Shown: one piece after another, positions 32,790 to 35,819 of the stretch
How positions within the stretch are numbered: the first letter of the stretch is position 1
Layout: each line of letters starts with the position of its first letter
Source: Thalassotalea_B sp049613795
Lineage (GTDB): Bacteria > Pseudomonadota > Gammaproteobacteria > Enterobacterales > Alteromonadaceae
Length of the DNA: 35,819 nt
Direction of reading: 5' to 3'
Assembly (NCBI GenBank): GCA_049613795.1
Contig: JBMZCX010000024.1
Coordinates: 1-35,819 of the forward strand
Position numbers and translations under genes: made by a program
The notes under the pieces: generated by a model
Databases searched by the model: none
The model's input: the letters and a program-made list of their open reading frames with translations, nothing else
Told to the model about the DNA's origin: nothing

Positions 32790-34199
32790 CTACAATTTAG
32801 ATAAAACAGGGAGTATTTTATTCACTTTATCAAAGCTTTCTTGATATTCGGCGTCTACTTGTGAATCTGCGACTATGCCACCACCAGCCCAACAATAAAT
32901 ACTTTGTTGCTGGCACACTAATGTGCGAATTGTAATGCTCGTGTCCATTTTTCCACAGGCAGAAACGTAGCCAATTGAACCGCAATAGATACTACGACGT
33001 TGAGGCTCTAGTTCGTCAATAATTTCCATCGCTCGTATTTTGGGAGCTCCAGTAATTGAGCCTCCAGGAAAACTCGCACGCAGTAAGTCACAGGCATTAA
33101 ACTGCGGAGATAATTCACCCTCAACGGTACTTACTAAATGGTGAACGGCTGGAAAACTTTCAATAGCGAATAGCGCTGGTACTTTTACTGAGCCTGCTTG
33201 ACAAACTCGGCTAATATCGTTGCGTAGCAAATCAACAATCATTAAGTTTTCAGCGCGATCCTTTTCTGAGTTGAGTAAAAGTTCATAATTTTTACGGTCT
33301 TGTATTGGATCGTTACTGCGTACTTGGGTACCTTTAATGGGTTTACTTTGCACTTTATTATCGTTTAGTTTTAAAAAACGTTCGGGTGAAACACTTAAAA
33401 TAGCCCTATCGTTAAAGCGCATAAATGCCGAGAAAGGTGCTTGATTTTTTTCACGTAACGCTAAATACGCTGAAAACTCATCACCTTGGTATGTTGCCGA
33501 AAAACGTTGTGTTAAGTTTATTTGGTAACAATCGCCTGATAATAAGTACGCTTGCACTTGATTAAACTTGTCGTTGTACTCTTGCTTGCTAATGTTCGAT
33601 TGCCAAGTACTACTTAATTTAAAGGACAAAGTTTTTGTCTTTTTTTGTGTTTCTTTTGTCGTGAGTAATTGCTGTAGTTGTTGTGTTAATTCAGCTCTTT
33701 GTTGATCGGGACAGGCGAGAAAGTAGCATTGCTTTTTTCGATCATAAATAATGGCCTGATTATAAATACCTACAGCCATTTCAGGCATATTAATGTCTTT
33801 AATTGCATTTGATGGTAATGCTTCGAAGCACCGGCCAAGATCATAAGAAAAATAACCTAAACTGCCGCCATAAAAAGGCAGTTCGCCTGTCTTAATAACA
33901 TATTTTTTTAATGCTTTTTGTTGTGTTTTTTCAAGCAGAGCAAGAGGATCCTCTGTACTTGTTGTTATTACATTTGGCTGAATATCAGTAACGGTGGTTA
34001 ACGCATTATCGGTGACTACCGTTGTAATCGGTTGCCATACCATAATGTCAAAATGGCTATCAACGTGGTCGCTTTTACATGAGTCTAACCACATTGCCCA
34101 CGGTTGATCAGCTAACAATGAAAAAATGATCGAAGGCGCGTAAGTTTGACTAAAGTGTAAAGGTGCAGCGCTAATTGTTTCTGTATGATGTTGTGACAA
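32790..34199 (-). CDS. pabB: Aminodeoxychorismate synthase component I
   Basis: PabB converts chorismate to 4-amino-4-deoxychorismate with ammonia from PabA, on the way to folate. The 469-aa protein has an N-terminal domain of about 190 residues and a chorismate-binding domain. That domain carries SKPIKGTQVR (the Lys of the PIKGT motif marks PabB rather than TrpE), NLMIVDLLRNDISRVC, ASFPGGSITGAPKIRAMEII and CYWAGGGIVADS. The start is TTG at 34199, with AGGG about eight bases upstream. It heads the pabB-nudL pair and is divergent from fumarase. Confidence 0.96.
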   Translation of the reverse strand: MSQHHTETISAAPLHFSQTYAPSIIFSLLADQPWAMWLDSCKSDHVDSHFDIMVWQPITTVVTDNALTTVTDIQPNVITTSTEDPLALLEKTQQKALKKYVIKTGELPFYGGSLGYFSYDLGRCFEALPSNAIKDINMPEMAVGIYNQAIIYDRKKQCYFLACPDQQRAELTQQLQQLLTTKETQKKTKTLSFKLSSTWQSNISKQEYNDKFNQVQAYLLSGDCYQINLTQRFSATYQGDEFSAYLALREKNQAPFSAFMRFNDRAILSVSPERFLKLNDNKVQSKPIKGTQVRSNDPIQDRKNYELLLNSEKDRAENLMIVDLLRNDISRVCQAGSVKVPALFAIESFPAVHHLVSTVEGELSPQFNACDLLRASFPGGSITGAPKIRAMEIIDELEPQRRSIYCGSIGYVSACGKMDTSITIRTLVCQQQSIYCWAGGGIVADSQVDAEYQESFDKVNKILPVLSKL

Positions 34200-34268
34200 A
34201 TGGATGACCCTATACTTATAGTGGCAGGCTAGTTACAAGCAGGGTATCATATCGGCAAATTTATAACT

Positions 34269-34288
34269 TTCAACAAGAGATTGTTGAA
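34269..34288. repeat. Inverted repeat upstream of the fumarase gene
   Basis: TTCAACAA (34269-34276) and TTGTTGAA (34281-34288) are perfect 8-bp arms around GAGA, 32 bases before the fumarase ATG. A weak promoter (GTGGCA at 34221, 18 bases, TATCAT at 34245) would place it in the leader. It could be an operator or an mRNA hairpin. It does not match the FNR pattern TTGAT-N4-ATCAA. Confidence 0.6.
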
Positions 34289-34320
34289 TAGCACAATTCA
34301 CACGCGTATTAAGGGTAGTC

Positions 34321-35819
34321 ATGGCTATTATAAAACAACAAGATTTAATCGAAAGCATTGCAGACGCATTGCAATATATCTCTTACTATCATCCTTTAGA
34401 CTTTGTGCAAGCGTTAGAAAAAGCGTATCACAAAGAACAGAGCCAAGCGGCAAAAGATGCAATCGCACAAATTCTTATCAATTCACGTATGTCAGCTCAC
34501 GGTAAACGTCCGATTTGTCAAGATACGGGTATTGTTACCTGTTTTGTAAAAGTGGGGATGGCAGTACAGTGGGATAAAACCGATATGACGGTTCAACAAA
34601 TGGTTGATGAAGGCACACGCCGTGCTTATTTAAACCCTGATAATCCGTTACGTGCATCAATAGTTGCAGACCCAACAGGCGCAAGAAAAAACACCAAAGA
34701 CAATACACCGTCTGTTGTGCATATTGACATGGTTGAAGGTGCTGAAATTGAAGTGATGATCGCAGCAAAAGGCGGCGGTAGTGAAAATAAAACTAAAATG
34801 GCTATGCTAAATCCAAGTGATTCAATTGCCGATTGGGTTGTTAAAACACTGCCTTCAATGGGAGCAGGCTGGTGTCCACCAGGAATGCTTGGTATAGGTG
34901 TTGGTGGTACTGCAGAAAAAGCAGCGGTACTCGCAAAAGAGAGCTTAATGGACCCTGTTGATATTCAAGAGTTACTTGATCGCGGTCCAGAAAACGCAGA
35001 AGAAGAACTACGCTTAGAAATTTATGACCGCGTGAACAAGCTAGGTATTGGCGCACAAGGTCTTGGCGGTTTAACAACCGTAGTTGATGTTAAAATTAAT
35101 TCAGCGCCAACGCATGCCGCGTCAAAGCCTGTGGTAATGATCCCTAATTGTGCCGCTACGCGCCATGTACATTTTCACCTTGATGGTTCAGGCCCTGCAG
35201 ATCTTAAGCCACCTAAACTAGAAGATTGGCCTGAAATTACTTGGGAAGTGGGCGAAGACGTGCGCCGAGCCAATGTAGACACCTTAACTAAAGCGGATAT
35301 TGCCCAGTGGAAAACAGGCGAAACAGTATTACTTAGCGGTACCATTTTAACTGGACGAGATGCGGCGCATAAACGTATTCAAGAAATGTTAACGGCGGGT
35401 GAAGACCTCCCTGTTGATTTTACTAATAAATTTATTTACTACGTAGGCCCTGTTGATGCTATTGGCGACGAAGCGGTAGGACCTGCAGGCCCAACTACAG
35501 CAACACGCATGGATAAATTCAGCGATATGATGCTATCTCAAACAGGGTTACTTGGTTCAATTGGTAAATCTGAGCGCGGTGCTGCAACATGTGAAAATAT
35601 TAAAAAGCATGAGTCAGTGTATTTAATGGCGGTAGGTGGCGCGGCTTATTTAGTGTCGAAAGCGATTAAAAAAGCGCGTGTGGTTGCGTTTGAAGACTTA
35701 GGTATGGAAGCCATTTATGAATTTGAAGTGGAAGATATGCCAGTAACCGTCGCGGTAGATTCAAGTGGTGAGTCAGCACATGTTACAGGCCCACAAATTT
35801 GGCAGAAAAAAATAGAAGT
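34321..35819 (+). CDS. fumA: Class I fumarate hydratase (iron-sulfur), C-terminus cut by window edge
   Basis: Class I fumarase interconverts fumarate and malate in the TCA cycle with an oxygen-sensitive [4Fe-4S] cluster. The first 499 residues are visible from the ATG at 34321, which follows AAGGG. The likely cluster cysteines lie in RPICQDTGIVTCF (near residue 62), MIPNCAATRHVHFHLDG (near 280) and GAATCENIKKHE (near 422). VGPAGPTTATRMDKFSDMM is also typical of the beta part. The full protein should be about 505-550 aa. It resembles E. coli FumA/FumB; which paralogue name applies cannot be told from sequence alone. It is divergent from pabB with a palindrome in the leader. Confidence 0.95.
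   Translation, partial: MAIIKQQDLIESIADALQYISYYHPLDFVQALEKAYHKEQSQAAKDAIAQILINSRMSAHGKRPICQDTGIVTCFVKVGMAVQWDKTDMTVQQMVDEGTRRAYLNPDNPLRASIVADPTGARKNTKDNTPSVVHIDMVEGAEIEVMIAAKGGGSENKTKMAMLNPSDSIADWVVKTLPSMGAGWCPPGMLGIGVGGTAEKAAVLAKESLMDPVDIQELLDRGPENAEEELRLEIYDRVNKLGIGAQGLGGLTTVVDVKINSAPTHAASKPVVMIPNCAATRHVHFHLDGSGPADLKPPKLEDWPEITWEVGEDVRRANVDTLTKADIAQWKTGETVLLSGTILTGRDAAHKRIQEMLTAGEDLPVDFTNKFIYYVGPVDAIGDEAVGPAGPTTATRMDKFSDMMLSQTGLLGSIGKSERGAATCENIKKHESVYLMAVGGAAYLVSKAIKKARVVAFEDLGMEAIYEFEVEDMPVTVAVDSSGESAHVTGPQIWQKKIE

Noticed and set aside
34281..34505. A 74-codon open frame overlapping the fumarase start
   Set aside because: It is out of frame within the fumarase coding sequence, which has strong family similarity and a Shine-Dalgarno.
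1..35819. Mobile element, defence island, CRISPR or prophage
   Set aside because: All stretches are accounted for by conserved housekeeping genes in usual order; no transposase, integrase, repeat-spacer array or atypical gene cluster was seen.

Overview
The window is a housekeeping stretch of chromosome from a marine-type gammaproteobacterium. Gene order and protein sequences point to the Alteromonadales, most like Colwellia/Thalassotalea or relatives. The evidence is: (i) the order map-glnD-dapD divergent from rpsB-tsf-pyrH-frr; (ii) the run uppS-cdsA-dxr-rseP-bamA-skp-lpxD-fabZ-lpxA-lpxB-rnhB-dnaE-accA-tilS, with dxr after cdsA rather than directly after frr as in E. coli; (iii) AT-rich sequence; (iv) a class I fumarase and CysB of gammaproteobacterial type. 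The genus is inferred and not proven. I see no tRNA, rRNA, insertion sequence, phage gene or CRISPR array.

Layout. 1-4688 (minus strand): dapD (partial), glnD, map and a small DsbA-fold protein. 4689-5045: a divergent regulatory region with an rpsB promoter and a structured S2-type mRNA leader. 5046-8226 (plus): translation and nucleotide genes rpsB, tsf, pyrH and frr, separated by hairpins or terminators. 8318-24564 (plus): a long, tightly packed envelope, lipid and replication run covering undecaprenyl carrier (uppS), phospholipid (cdsA), isoprenoid (dxr), envelope stress (rseP), outer-membrane assembly (bamA, skp), lipid A (lpxD, lpxA, lpxB), fatty acid synthesis (fabZ, accA), rnhB and dnaE. 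I see no intrinsic terminator between 8288 and 24570. 24607-27335 (plus): tilS and an SLC1/DAACS-type transporter. 27479-28048 (plus): a PhnA-domain protein. 28105-29337 (minus): two poorly characterised proteins, one resembling the so-called RRF_GI family and one an N-terminally anchored coiled-coil protein. 29640-30614 (plus): cysB. 30687-34199 (minus): sdaA, a CoA-type Nudix hydrolase and pabB. 34321-end (plus): class I fumarase, cut by the window edge.

How the genes work together. Most of the window supports growth: protein synthesis (S2, EF-Ts, RRF, MetAP, TilS), nitrogen sensing (GlnD), envelope building and chromosome replication. Most of the regulation I can see sits in the untranslated parts: the rpsB leader pseudoknot, the rpsB-tsf hairpin, terminators after tsf, frr, the transporter and cysB/sdaA, and several palindromes. 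Six of 31 genes appear to start with TTG and two with GTG, so several starts were set from Shine-Dalgarno spacing rather than from the first ATG.

I did not find a convincing undescribed system. The most useful leads are the predicted rpsB leader fold, the transporter with altered ion-site residues, the RRF_GI-like protein, the anchored coiled-coil protein, and unexplained inverted repeats before fumarase, map, lpxD and tilS.
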